64,000 bases of DNA from Membranipora membranacea (Eukaryota > Bryozoa > Gymnolaemata > Cheilostomatida > Membraniporidae): assembly GCA_914767715.1 (NCBI GenBank), contig OU612071.1:13189493-13253492 (forward strand), read 5' to 3'. The notes beneath the pieces were generated by a model. The model was not told the origin of the DNA, did not search any database, and saw only the letters and a list, made by a program, of their open reading frames with translations. The position numbers and the translations under genes are program-made. This document shows, one piece after another, positions 13,350-24,609 of this stretch (its first letter is position 1; every line of letters starts with the position of its first letter).

Positions 13350-15642
13350 ATGGAGAGGATCCTTGCTGCACTTGTGTTTGGGTGTACCATTTTGGCAGCA
13401 AGTGGTAAGTAACAACCGAATCAAAACATTTTGAATGGCATTGTTTGGAGGAGTTTGTATTATAAATATAGCCGATTAAGAGTATTTAGTTTTACATGTC
13501 CAGCAAACAATTTGAATTGATTACTATTAGCAACAGCATAACATTTTTATCTTTTTCATACTGTTGTTCAATTTATACTCCATGTTAACCACTGTGATCT
13601 CATTTGCCTGGTACTCAGAGCAGTTTTAAATACAATTTATATTATATATTAAATGCAATTGGGACGCTAGTAATTATCCCAATGCAAAACTTATTTCAGA
13701 TATAAACTCAGTGTGCTGTTTCTCAAAGCTCAGAACTCAGTTTGAATTAAACTAGAGAACATATAAAATATCTTAAATGTATACAAAAAAATTTAAAAGG
13801 TCAAACTCGCCAAGGAGCTTCCTCCGTCTAACTTGTTAACTTCTAATTTTTCTTTTAATTAATTTTTTTCAACTTTCATTTTTTTTTCACAGGGCATAGA
13901 GGGCATCAAGGGCATCGAGGGCATCGAGGGCATCGAGGGCATCAACAAGGGCATCGTCCAGTTTTTGGCGAAGAGCAGGAAAACGTTGTTGAGGTGCAAC
14001 CTATTGACGTCGAACCGTCACAGGAAGTCGCTTCCGTCCCGTTTCAGGAAGAACTGTCTGTAGATTTTACCCTGGATGTTATTGCTTTCAACCCGATACT
14101 CGCACCGACTCTTGATCTTGGCTCTGTTGACCTCCCTAGTGACATCATCCAAGGGGAGCAACTTCCTGACAATATTGCTGTGCAAGAATGCGAAAATAAT
14201 GAAAGACGAATTGACAGTTGTACTAACGGGACTCCCCCGCAATGCAGGGACTTAACTGTTAATGATGGTAGCTGCTTTAGGTAAGTTCAGACTAATCATC
14301 AAAATACGCTACTGACCTTATGTTTTCAAGTGGTTTAATAATTTGTGAATAATTAAGACTTGTGAAAAGAGTTGGAGTTGTGCCCTCCGCGAATTAGGAG
14401 CCCGCGAACTATTAAGGTCAGAAGGGTAATAGTAAATACACTCTATTTGCTTTCTGTTTTTTATTCATTATTAATGTATCATATTTTTTCATTTATTATA
14501 CAATTTCTTTTGCTTTATATATTTATTTCTATTTTATTTATTTATTATACACTTTATTTGCAAGTGTGTCCAATAAGAATATTTTTACATTAAGAGCATT
14601 GATACAGCTAATCTATTTAGTGCACCCTTGTGCAAGGTGAGGGCTGGCAAGCTAGGTTAATGTATGAAGAGCACACCTCTATTAGCGGCAATAGTAGTGA
14701 CCTGGATTCGATGTGTAGGTAAACCATACACTAATTGAGGCTTAAATGCTCAAAAAGTTATAAAAGCTTGTAGGTTCCAAAGATGCTGATAAGCTCTTTT
14801 TGATTTTGAAGTTGCCCCTCACACATAGGCACATAGTGTCAAGCCTGCAGAGGGGGGAAGTCTGCTTGAATATGATATCCAATCTTTGGTCCATAGTGAT
14901 CTAGTATTATACGGCATGCACAAATTAAAGCCCCCTTTTTCTATTGCGTATGCCCCATTATCTTATCTCCTCTTCTCTTTTGTTTCCGCCTTCTGCAGGG
15001 AGATAACCCCTGGGAGGACCCCATCAGGACCTCACAATTGCTACTGAATTTAAATCATTTGTGGCAGGTGTGGTGCAAACTAGGTCCCTATATTGTACTC
15101 ACGGTAATATGAACATTCCAACGGTACGAAAAACGTACATCTGTCATTTCTACCTTAATTTTACAATACAGATAAGCTATTAGGTTTATTACTTTTATTT
15201 GTATATTATATTATTTTATGTTAAATTTTATTGTATTATATTATATTAGTTGTATTATATTTGTATTAGTTGTATAACTGTTTAATATATCCATGAGTAT
15301 TATGTTACGTTTACTATGTGTGTGTGTGTATGATTCGGGCTTGTTTTTGCACTTTAGTTAGGGATTCATTGGCATTATTCACCTCCCAAGTTCATTGAAA
15401 ATCACCCAAGTCATCAAATCATTCTTTTTAAAACACAATAATAGTCAAATTTTTCAATTAACATCTCTGACTTCATCATAAAAAATGTGATATGTTTCAG
15501 ATGTTGTAATGCTTGTCCGGAAGGAAAACAGTATAGAGAAGAAAATACTGGTGGATGTCGAAGAGCCCTAGGACCGTGTGGTTCTGGACCTTTTCGTCGT
15601 TTTAGGGGAAGAAGAAGATGTGGTTACTGCTGTGATGCATAA
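13350..15642 (+). CDS. Secreted cysteine-rich protein with Gly-His repeat (cluster unit 1)
   Basis: Three coding exons, 13350-13404, 13893-14280 and 15501-15642, joined in phases 1 and 2, give a 194-residue protein ending in TAA. Splice sites are AGTG|GTAAGT, CACAG|GG, TTTAG|GTAAGT and TTTCAG|AT. Exon 1 encodes a signal peptide (MERILAALVFGCTILAAS). Exon 2 starts with seven Gly-His units (GHR/GHQ), continues into a long acidic Val/Asp/Glu-rich stretch, and ends in four cysteines. Exon 3 opens Arg-Cys-Cys, carries Cys-Pro-Glu-Gly-Lys and an Arg-rich run, and ends Cys-Gly-Tyr-Cys-Cys-Asp-Ala. The mature part has twelve cysteines. A donor GTGAGA follows the stop by one base, and an acceptor at 16499 suggests a 3'UTR exon. 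A donor-like ATAG|GTAAGA at 12978 may end a 5'UTR exon, since exon 1 begins after an ACAG. The family is not recognised. An acidic pro-region before a basic Cys-rich tail fits a defence-peptide precursor, but other secreted roles are possible. Confidence 0.82.
13893..13958 (+). repeat. 9-bp coding tandem repeat encoding Gly-His-Arg/Gln
   Basis: About six near-identical GGGCATCGA/GGGCATCAA units follow the exon 2 acceptor of unit 1, then a CAA insertion and one more unit. In-frame repeat number may vary between alleles. Units 2 and 3 lack the array, so it arose after duplication or was lost there. Confidence 0.9.
14998..15154 (-). mobile_element. Half of a TTAA-target foldback element in intron 2 of unit 1
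   Basis: The segment with GGGAGATAACCCC, CCCCATCAGGACC and CTAGGTCCCTATATTG is the reverse complement of the left half of the element at 45434-45839. It ends TGTCATTTCTACC immediately before TTAA (15155-15158), as expected for that family. The other end is missing. Confidence 0.65.
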
Positions 15643-15657
15643 GGTGAGAATAATCAA

Positions 15658-15885
15658 CAGGCCCGTAGTTCTAGGGGAGGCAGGGACGCCATGCCTTCCC
15701 TAAAATTCTCAATAGAATGTCCTAAAGATCTTAAAATTGAATATTCTATGTCAGATTCAGCTTCTCTGGAATTTCCACTTGATTATTAATTGCCTTAAAT
15801 TGCTCAGAGAGGAGCTTACTGTTGATGCTTTGGTCTCGCCTCGAATTTTCGCTCACCCTACCATTTTTTCTTAACCGAAGCCCAG
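15658..15885 (+). mobile_element. CAGG-family MITE, copy 2 (TSD ATCAA)
   Basis: Starts CAGGCCCGTAGTTC and ends GAAGCCCAG. A perfect 5-bp duplication ATCAA flanks it (15653-15657 and 15886-15890). It sits 15 bp after the stop codon of unit 1, just inside the presumed intron 3. Confidence 0.85.
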
Positions 15886-16117
15886 ATCAATAACAACATT
15901 GAAGATTACCAAAAGACTCATGTACGTTATAGTCAGATTTGCATGCTAAAAGAATTAAAATCTGTACTTGAGTAATGAGGTATTGATGGTGGAAAGAGTG
16001 CCTCCCATGAGGGAAGGTAACTCTCTTTCCTTGCATTACGATGTCAGAGTGGATAGGAAGTGCGTGTTTGTTGTATTGCAGATTTCAATTGGACAAAGCG
16101 TATTAATCTGTATTTGG

Positions 16118-16297
16118 CAGGCCCGTAGTTCTAGGGGAGGCAGGCTTCCCGAGAAACCATGTCAGAATCAGCTCATCTTGGATTTCCATTAATTGCTAAT
16201 TACATGCCTTTCATTGCCTATTGAACCGCTCCTGGTGAAGTTTCGAACTGGTCTCAAACTTTTGCCTCCCCTACCATTATTCTATAATACGGCCCTG
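16118..16297 (+). mobile_element. CAGG-family MITE, copy 3
   Basis: A 180-bp copy starting CAGGCCCGTAGTTC and ending ATACGGCCCTG. It is flanked by TTTGG/TTTAG, a 4-of-5 match to a 5-bp target duplication. It lies in the presumed last intron of unit 1. Confidence 0.75.
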
Positions 16298-16499
16298 TTT
16301 AGCTATGTGCCAAATCAATGCACAATCCGAAACATTCCTTATCATAAAGGCTTTGTAGGCTGTGGCTTTCCTCAGTGAAGTTACGAGTATTATCTACTGC
16401 TTTGATTGTTTAGTATTTCATTGCTAATTTGCTTCTTGAAAATTCCAGACCACTCGCAAAGGACTGTCGTTCAATAACGGCTTATTGTTTATTTTGTAG

Positions 16500-16740
16500 T
16501 GGCCGACAAGGGCTAATGACTACATGGTTGGACACAATACACTGATGACTCGCTACACAATGACCTTGATCAGAAATTAATCGAACAATATGAAGATGAA
16601 TATTATATTATCCACACAATTTATTCAATATTACAAAGCCATATGTCTGGTAACAAATACATATGCCACCGACAGAGAAAATGGCCAAGACATTACGAAA
16701 TCTATTACCATGGTTAATCTAACATATAAAATGATTGTAT
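16500..16740 (+). other. Probable 3'UTR exon of unit 1
   Basis: The acceptor context TTATTTTGTAG at 16499 matches TTATTTTGCAG before coding exon 4 of unit 3 (36094) and TTATTTTGTAG in unit 2 (24537). No canonical AATAAA was found, so the 3' end is arbitrary. Confidence 0.4.
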
Positions 16741-17059
16741 CTTTGAAATAACCTCAGCAAAAGTTGCTATTTGCATTTGAGATTACTTAGGCTCACATTT
16801 TGTCTGATTTTTGTTACACCAACATTAACATTGCTTATCTGCCAGCTGTCACACTAGTGTTGAGGTTAAACCCTTTGAGCTTATATGAGAAGTTGAGAAA
16901 CTAGCATAATATATAGAAACTTTTTTCTTGTAAGTTGCGACTCCTGAAGTCAAAATCTTGCCACGATGGTAAGCTAATATTTTCTTTGTCAATGTTGTTG
17001 CATAAAAGAGCCTATGCTCCTATTCTGGCTTCAATTCTTGTATTTCTGTATTTGTGTCG

Positions 17060-17294
17060 CAGGGCCGTTGTTTAGAAAAAATGATAGGCAAAAGTCTGAG
17101 GCGGGTCTAAAGCATCACCAGGAGGGATGCTCTACGCTCCTCCATAAGCAAATTTAAGAAATTTAGTTATCAAATGGAAATCCCAGAGGAGCTGATTCTG
17201 ACATGAATTATTCAATTATAGTGCTCTAAGGCCACTGTAATTAGCTTTCAAGGGGAGGCAGTGCCTCCTTGCCTCCCATAGAACTACGGGCTTG
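17060..17294 (-). mobile_element. CAGG-family MITE, copy 4 (TSD TGTCG)
   Basis: Starts CAGGGCCGTTG and ends ACTACGGGCTTG. A perfect 5-bp duplication TGTCG flanks it (17055-17059 and 17295-17299). Confidence 0.85.
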
Positions 17295-17584
17295 TGTCGC
17301 TGTACAATTTAGTTATGATTGCAGCTTACCAGGACTTGACGAAATTTTCAAGAATGCTACAGGTTAATCACTAAATCAGATGCCTCTCTTCAGGCATACC
17401 CATCATTCAAGGAAGCTTTCTCCAATCTTTAGTGGATGAAAATGAATATGAAGTAGCTTTACTAGCTATAGTGGTGTGTACTGTAATATTTCACTTATAA
17501 GGCACCGGCCTTATAAGTGAAGACCCTCCCTCAGAAAACATAAAAATGCTCCAGTTATAGGCACCCCACAGCAATAAGGCACCC

Positions 17585-17670
17585 CTTTGGGGAAATAGCC
17601 GCCCACAGTGGAATTCGAACTCATGCTCACAAGGCAGACGCTGCTACCACTGAGCTATCCATGATCACTT
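17585..17670 (-). repeat. tRNA-like sequence
   Basis: On the minus strand TAGCTCAGTGGTAG (A box) and AGTTCGAATTCC (B box) are present. A full cloverleaf with paired acceptor and anticodon stems could not be drawn. It is probably a SINE head or tRNA pseudogene. Confidence 0.55.
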
Positions 17671-17929
17671 ATAGAGAGCGGTTTTGGTCCAAATAATATA
17701 TATAAATGCTTCACATGATATATGACATATGATCCTTTCTTAAAGGCGCCTTCACCTAGAATGCGCGTGTCTTATATGTGAGGCATAACAGTTAGTGATG
17801 GCCTCGAATTTTGTTATTGACAGCTGTGTAAGATTATAATAACAGGAAACAGAAGTCAATTATCAATAATAAGTAGCTGATTGCCCATACACAAGGAGCA
17901 TTTTTGGTTAAAATGTTGGTTAAAATCGC

Positions 17930-18150
17930 AGGGGTTAGTCACTCACCACATTGTGGCGGCGAAATAGTGTGCCTTAAGGACGAGGCTGCAATGTCTGCGT
18001 CAATTTGCTCCCAGTTTGTATGCAGGAGCACACCTGGGGTACCAACAACTCCCAGTAGACAGTGGACTGCAGTGGGATTCTAACCCACGACCATAAACAC
18101 TTGGATGCTGAAGGACCAGCGCTCTAACCAATGAGCCACCTCCTATTTTT
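17930..18150 (-). repeat. tRNA-derived SINE, family 1
   Basis: On the minus strand GTGGCTCATTGGTTAGAGC and GGGTTAGAATCCC form the pol III boxes. The body CAGGTGTGCTCCTGC with a CAAACTGGGAGCAA motif is shared with 36957-37120 and 7184-7385. Confidence 0.8.
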
Positions 18151-20334
18151 GAAGTATGATGCAGCAAACAGTCATCTAATATGACTGACACCAAGACAGT
18201 AAGTGTTAAGTTGGGAAAAAATATATGAAAAGAGAGGGTTTATCAAAATGACTTGATGAATCCTAAAAGATGAAGGCTAAATTTACCTAAAAATAATACT
18301 TTGCAGTTGCCTTTTCAGGTAAATTGAGAACACAACTTCATATGCAATGGCAGATTTTGACAGATTGAAGCCATGGATTTTCACCTGATTTGAGCTGTTT
18401 AAGAGTTGCCCATCCTCAGTTTTAAATTTGTAACTTAAAGTAAAGTAACGTTGTTGGCAAATTTACATAAAATGTATATAATTTTATCGGTAATAAGTGA
18501 CTATAAAGTACACAAATTTCTTTTTTGAAACATTTTGAGCCGTTCATATTTTTTTGCTCATTTCAGTATTTACTGCAATTACTACGAAACAGAGTGTGGA
18601 AAATATGTTCGTGAATGAAAAAAGTCATGCATCCTGCATGGCGCATTTCGTCATACCAGAAGTGTGTTAAGTCAGATGATTGATGTTTACTACTTAAAAC
18701 GATATGAGGCGTAGATTCAACCATATCTATCACAGATGCAATACCATATCATTTGCAGTTCATCCTGCCAATTTGCAGCAAAGTTGGCTTGTTGACATGG
18801 ATGATAGAACTATGCAAGAGAAAACAAGTCTTTCACCATGGTATATTTTTATTAAATTCTTTAGCAGTCCAAAAAAGTTGGTTTGTCATAGTTTTTGGAC
18901 ATGGTTTTATTAGGGCAAATTTAACAGTAACATGTCAACACAAACACTGTCAAATGGAATTAAAATGTATAATTCAACAGGTCACTCTATTTACACGATT
19001 ATTGCACCCAAATCACGATCAAATCATGATTATCATGTGTGATTATGTTATTTGTAATTATATCTTTGAATGTAGCCACACAGCTTGATAATCATTAATA
19101 CTGCTAGACCCCAACCGCTCCTATAAATACTATAGTATGAATACAAGTGTAAATAGTCTCTACTAGTAATATATCAATAGATTATACGTAACAGTGAAAT
19201 AAAAATTATCTCACAACATAAGGAAAGAAATACGTGATCAAATAAATGTGCATTTAGTATAAATAAAGATGATTTCGATGTTTAGTTTAGTCCAGAAACC
19301 GGACTGCACAGAATATAGGCGATGTTTTCTATTATGCGGTGGTATCAGCACTCCTCCTCTGAGCAATTATCTTTTTCAAGTTCTTAGGATGCAAGGTAGT
19401 CCTCCATGTCTTGGATGTTTGGTAAAATTAACAAAAATGTAAATCACTTTTTATTAACGGCTCCCCAGCAATATTTACAGGAATATAACATAGATACATA
19501 TACATATTCAATTTAGCGCACTCCTGTACAAGGTAGGAGTGGGTAGGGGTGGGAGAGCTCACCTCCTTCATATGATATATCTGTTTTAGGTTGTGACACG
19601 GGGTCAGCAAAAATCAATTTTCTATACTCTTTTGGAAAGCTGCCGAGCTACTGATCGCTAATAGCTCATCAAAAATGTGATTGGATGACGTTCATAATTT
19701 TATCAAGGAAATGAGGCCATAAAGGCCGTTTTTGGCAAAAAGTGGATGGTTGATTTGATGCTAGAAATTTCAAAAGGGGTTATAATTATTCCTAGAGATA
19801 TAGTTTTTCCTAACTTTTGGTTCAAAATAATATATGATGAGCCCAAAGTAGCTTTTTACGTCACAGCATAATGTGTGTGATTTCTGAAATCTGATGATAT
19901 AATGTGAAATTTTAAGCAACGATTTGAGATAGATTGAATAAATAAGAGCCGAATGTTTCGCTTCTCTCCGACGGAGTGCTGTTGAATTGAAACACCCCAA
20001 TGCAGTATAACAAATTTATCAAGATCAGCACAAACCATCTAAGGTAGATAGGTTTGGCGTCATTTTTTGCTAAAGCCAAACTTGCTGTCAAAAAGACCAT
20101 TACTAAGGTCAGACCAATTTATTGTTTAAAGTTGTGACCTACAGAGCAGCTTTGAATAAGCATAGTTCAGTCTGGAAATGCCAACCAAATTTGGCACTGC
20201 ATATCAGTTTTCCCATAATTTCACACCACAGAATGTTAAAACCAACTAGTTAAAGGGAGTTTTAATAGTGTTTTTGGGCATTCTGTGGTAATTAAGTCCG
20301 GAAAAACTTATACGCTTTGCATATTTATAACGCC
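18151..20334. other. Gene-less stretch
   Basis: Several open frames of 60-111 codons overlap on both strands without splice support or recognisable motifs. A repeat shared with 14615-14700 (GTACAAGGTAGGAGTGGG-like) lies near 19505-19560. Nothing else could be supported. Confidence 0.45.
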
Positions 20335-20547
20335 ATTATACTTATTTTGGTAGCGTAGCATCAGGATTAGCTGGTAATCAAAGAAATAATTGTACTCCTT
20401 CTGTGATTTCAACCCATAGATTTAATAAGCATAACCGCATCGATGTTGGCAGCAAAAACTATGGTGTTAGATCACATTTTTTGTTGTCTGACAGAGAAAT
20501 GCAATAGATTTGAGATATTGGTTAGGGTTATACATATTGTCATCAAT
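20335..20547 (+). repeat. Dispersed repeat family B, copy 1
   Basis: The series of motifs (TTTGGTAGC, GGCATAA/AGCATAA, GCAAAAACTATGGTG, GATATTGG plus a GGGT motif) recurs at 25668-25885 and, shortened, 29030-29130. A CAGG MITE starts at its right end (20548). Confidence 0.6.
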
Positions 20548-20740
20548 CAGGCCCGTAGTTCTAGGGGAGGCAGGGAGGCACTGCCTCCCCTAAAAAGCTA
20601 TATAGAGTGTACTAAAAACACTATAATTGGGTCATCCATGATAGAATCAGTTCCTCTGGGATTTCCATTTGCTATTTATATGCCTTAAATTGCTTGGGGA
20701 GGAGCTTACAGCACCAATCTTGGTGATGATTCGGATTGTC
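20548..20740 (+). mobile_element. CAGG-family MITE, copy 5, right end truncated
   Basis: Starts CAGGCCCGTAGTTC after TCAAT and shares the body with copies 2 and 3. The right terminus is not recognisable, so the end is approximate. Confidence 0.65.
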
Positions 20741-21328
20741 ATCCACCCAAAATGCAGCTATATCTGGAACCTACCTATCAATGTTTGGCATCTTTATGTT
20801 TGCCCAAAAGCCAAATTAGACTGATACCATGATTCAAGTTTTGACATGTCTTATAATGACTCAATAAAGCTGGTGGCAAGACATTAACATTGAACATAAA
20901 TCATGACTGTTTATAATGTATAATGTTAACTTAAACTCCTCTGTATCTAAGCTGTATGTAAGGTTTTCCTTGTTATTTTTTATTCTGCTAAAAGGATGGA
21001 TATAAAATAATGCTTGCAATGGAAAGAAATAACATAAATATAGAATAAAAAGCATGGAGACATCTAGATAGTCCAGGGACTAGAGTGACAGCTCTCCCAA
21101 GTCTGCGGCAAGGTTGTGATTGCCCCTCACCATCCACCGCAGGCCACAGACGCCCCGCTAGACCATTCATGAGATCGGACCAATTAATTTAATACAATAG
21201 CTCATATTGACCTAGAGCAAGAGGGCCTCAAACCAGAAAACACACAACCGAGAAAGCCTACAGAAGATGAGAAATGGTCAGGCAAGGGATTGTATTGAGT
21301 TGAGCTCTGTGAGCTTGATCTTAATTAG

Positions 21329-21555
21329 CAGGGCCATAGTTTGGAAAAAGGGTAGGAGAGGCAAAATTTTGAGGTGAGTCCAAAGCATCAACAATAAGTT
21401 CCGCCCTGAGCAATTTAAGGCATATAAAAAGTAAATTGAGGTCCCTAATGAGCGGATTCTGATATGGAATATTAAATTATAGCATTTTAAGGCCACTTTA
21501 TTTAGCAATCAAGGGGCTGCAGAGCGTCCCTGCCTCCTCTAAAAATACGGGCCTG
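21329..21555 (-). mobile_element. CAGG-family MITE, copy 6
   Basis: Starts CAGGGCCATAGTTTGG and ends AATACGGGCCTG. It is followed after one base by another copy in the same orientation, giving a tandem pair. Confidence 0.75.
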
Positions 21556-21556
21556 G

Positions 21557-21745
21557 CAGGGCTGTAGTTTAGAAAAATGGTAGAGGAGGCAAAACTCCGA
21601 GGCACCAAGAGGGGTGCTGTTTACTCCACCCTAAGCAATTTAAGGAATTTATTTAGCAAATGGAAATCCCAAATGAGCTGATTCAGAGATGGAATATTCA
21701 ATTATAGCATTTTTAGGCAACTTTATTTAGCTTTCTAGGGGAGAC
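21557..21745 (-). mobile_element. CAGG-family MITE, copy 7, right end lost
   Basis: Starts CAGGGCTGTAGTTTAG directly after copy 6. The body is recognisable to CTAGGGGAGACAG, then homology ends. Confidence 0.7.
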
Positions 21746-21881
21746 AGTTCAAGCGCCTAACCTAGCTGCTAGCAAATTCTTGAATCTACTATTGTTTCAT
21801 CATGGTTTGGTCGTTGTTTTTTGTACCATATCGGGGTAGCTCTGACTGCTAAAGTATGTGACAAATATGTAATCAATTGTG

Positions 21882-22745
21882 GGTAGCCGAATGAGAGCAT
21901 GACTATCACCTCAATACAAATATCTGCCATATTCTGTGCACCTTTTCTATAATATATAAGTTAGTGCAATTTGCTCTGTCTTGATCTTTCACTGATGCAT
22001 TATATACATGTTAAACATGTGAGTGAGTTATAAAAGTATGAAATGGAACAGCTAGAAGTGAGGCTGTAAAAGGGACTGGTGGAAGGACCAGATATGGGGG
22101 AATAGATGGGAAATAAACTTGATGAATGGAAGTAGAGGTTGAATGCCGAAAGAGAGACGTACAGAATAGAACTAGAGGTAAATGTACGTTGTTATAGTTT
22201 GTTGACCGCTTTATAAAACCTAGCCTGGCTTGACCTCGTCTGACCTACCCCGACATAACCTGGTGTAACTCGGTCTGGCCTGGTAGAGTATTGCCTGGCA
22301 TAGTGTGATCATTGGCGTAAGATATTGATAGGGTGGCCTCACCGCATTGCTATGCAGCACCTAATCTATTTGACTCAACCATTACGCATTATGATGCACT
22401 TGTGTTTAACTTTGACAGCGTGGTAACCAGTTGGCCCATTCATTTAAGCCTTGATAAGTGCACTCATGCATAAGATACAGTCATCTGTCACACAGTTCAA
22501 TTTTCAGTCAAAGACTGAGAAATAAAGATGCCTCAAGGGCACGACAACCATATTTGGCGCCAAGTTGCTCTCAGTTTGCAGGCACTCAGTATAATCTTAT
22601 TGTGATACTTTTTTATTGGGTAAGTCCATTGATATATGCCAATGATCAGTTCTATCATGGCTTATCATTGGTTATATCAGTGGGTGTGTCTAAGTATTCA
22701 AACTTTGGCATATATAATGTACTCGTAGCCTGCGAAAGATTGTAA
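21882..22745 (+). repeat. Upstream cassette of cluster unit 2
   Basis: The cassette starts at GTAGCCGAATGAGAGCATG. It includes ATCTGCCATATTCTG, a CCTGGTAGAGTATTG block, a GCCTCAAGGGCAC block and TTCTATCATGGCTTATCATTGG. The same series precedes unit 3 (33079-33740), and its first part lies at 40798-41360. Its fixed position relative to two paralogous genes shows that whole gene units were duplicated. Part of it has a SINE-like tail. Confidence 0.7.
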
Positions 22746-22822
22746 CACACTAAAAGTTCAAATTGATTTATGGTATTTTACCAATTATTTTACAAAGAGG
22801 AGCAGTAAGAATCTTATAGCAG
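22711..22822 (+). promoter_or_regulatory. Candidate promoter and noncoding first exon of unit 2
   Basis: A TATATAATG box at 22711 lies about 110 bp before ATAGCAG|GTAAAA (donor at 22823). Unit 3 has the equivalent CATAAATAAT and ATAGCAG|GTGAGA. Coding exon 1 begins right after a TTTCAG acceptor in both, which fits a spliced 5'UTR exon. This is inferred from conservation only. Confidence 0.3.
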
Positions 22823-23377
22823 GTAAAATAGAGTTTAGATACAGGTATACATGTTTTGATTATTATTATTCAGCAATTTGAATATGATAATTTGAGGGAA
22901 TTATGTTGGAGATCTTGAAACTGTCACAGGGAGTATTTTTTTAATTGTTCGACCATTTGAATATGTCAGACCATGCTAGGGCAAACAAACCAACCACCGA
23001 GGCATTAATACTATTGAACGGCCACAGCATTTTAAAGTGGTAGCCTTACACAATTTTAACCCAGAAGAGCCATGGCTTTTTCAATATAAAACTATTGAGT
23101 AACTTGCTGCCAGACTATATATTTCTGAAGTCTCAAATACATACGCTGTCACAATGATTAAAGGGATGTCTGCACGTACACCGAATCTGCTGTGAAAAAA
23201 CACGTATTTGGATTTTAAATATAAAACACTATTGGATCACAAAATTTTCATATAGCACATAACTTGAGCTAAAGCGGTCATCCCATTTTTTTTAATAGAA
23301 GCTGTGAAACTTTAGAGAAATCAGTTTCACAGACACAAGTTTAACTTTGAAAATGCTATGTTATGTTTTTTTTCAGG

Positions 23378-24255
23378 ATGAAGTGGATTTGTGTCGCACT
23401 TGTGATGGGTTGCACTATCTTTTCAGTTAGAGGTAAGAAATTTCAGAAGAATCACTTGAGAATTATTATTTACCATTACATGTTGAGCACATGACTTTTA
23501 TGACATAAACAATAATTATGTTCAACTAAAACTTAATTAGGGAAAATGGAATTGTCTAGAATTTTGCCATTTTTTTCTTATAGCAATGTTCACAGGGCTA
23601 GAACTTCAAATTCAAGACTGTCAACCTCATGAGCAGAAGATCGACAACTGCCATGGATTTGCAGAACCGCAGAACAGTAATGAACTTATTCAGTTGTTTC
23701 AGGTGGGTAAAATATGCGCAATTCTATGGAAAACATTCCTCTTATCTTGTTTGCATTCAAATTTATCCCACCATACATATATCAAATATGTTTGCACTTA
23801 CGCAAAGGGTAAATCACAAGTGAGCTTGAAATCACTATAATTTCACATCACAGGTTTTCTTTTCCCAACATATCAGTAATGGGAAAATCAACTTAATAAT
23901 CATGAATACTTTTACATTTTGTCATTGATTTTGTGTAAATTATTGTCTGAATGGTTATCAATAATGTAATCACATTATTCTGAACTGTAAGTGATAATTA
24001 TATATTATGTATATTGCACACAATGTACCTGATCAGTGAAATTAGTGAATATTTGTATGATATTTTTTCAGATGTTGTGTTGTTAATCCTATCATTAAGG
24101 CTCTTCAATCACCATTACTGTGCAAATCCGGATCAAAATCATCAGGAGTTGGGATTCTAGGTGCTGTAGCAGTATTAGCAAGCGGCAAATTTTGTTATTA
24201 CTGCGAATGTGAACCAAACAATAACAAATTCGGGTTTGATGGGTACGCAGGGTAG
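23378..24255 (+). pseudogene. Frameshifted cysteine-rich secreted paralogue (cluster unit 2)
   Basis: Exon 1 (23378-23432) encodes the signal peptide MKWICVALVMGCTIFSVR and ends in phase 1 like its paralogues. Exon 2 (23596-23702, after CACAG) starts in frame, with Cys-Gln-Pro-His-Glu-Gln shared with unit 3. It is 107 nt, one base out of register. The end of the exon gives the family ending Ser-Cys-Phe-Arg only in the next frame, so a one-base shift lies at about 23655-23668. Exon 3 (24072-24280) then reads Arg-Cys-Cys to a TAG at 24253-24255, with a Cys-Tyr-Tyr-Cys-Glu-Cys end. It lacks the Cys-Pro cysteine of the other units. Donor GTGAGG at 24281, acceptor at 24537 and AATAAA at 24601 mark a 3'UTR exon. 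No alternative acceptor restoring the frame was found. It is either a young pseudogene or a sequencing error. Confidence 0.7.
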
Positions 24256-24609
24256 ATTCAAGCACCTGGACTTATATGAGGTGAGGAAAATCAACCTCTC
24301 AACAGAATTATTTTACTGCCGTCAGATCATGCTAATTTTCAACCTATTCAATGTATTATGTAATAATATATTATTCCTCACTATCAAAAATCTGTAAGCA
24401 ACACTTAGACTTGTCTCATATGCACATGTACTTTTAGGATAATCCTGACGCTAAAATAATTCTTATTGTCCCCATCTAATTTTGAGGCGTTTTTATAAAG
24501 AAATATAGATACTAATAACATGATGTTTATTTTGTAGTTCACATGCTTCAGTCTAGTGTCCCTAATTTATTGATGATAAGCAAAGAATCACGGAGCAGGT
24601 AATAAAATT

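Noticed and set aside
22458-22745. 95-codon plus ORF upstream of unit 2
   Set aside because: It lies wholly within the repeated upstream cassette, and the corresponding part of unit 3 is not conserved in reading frame.
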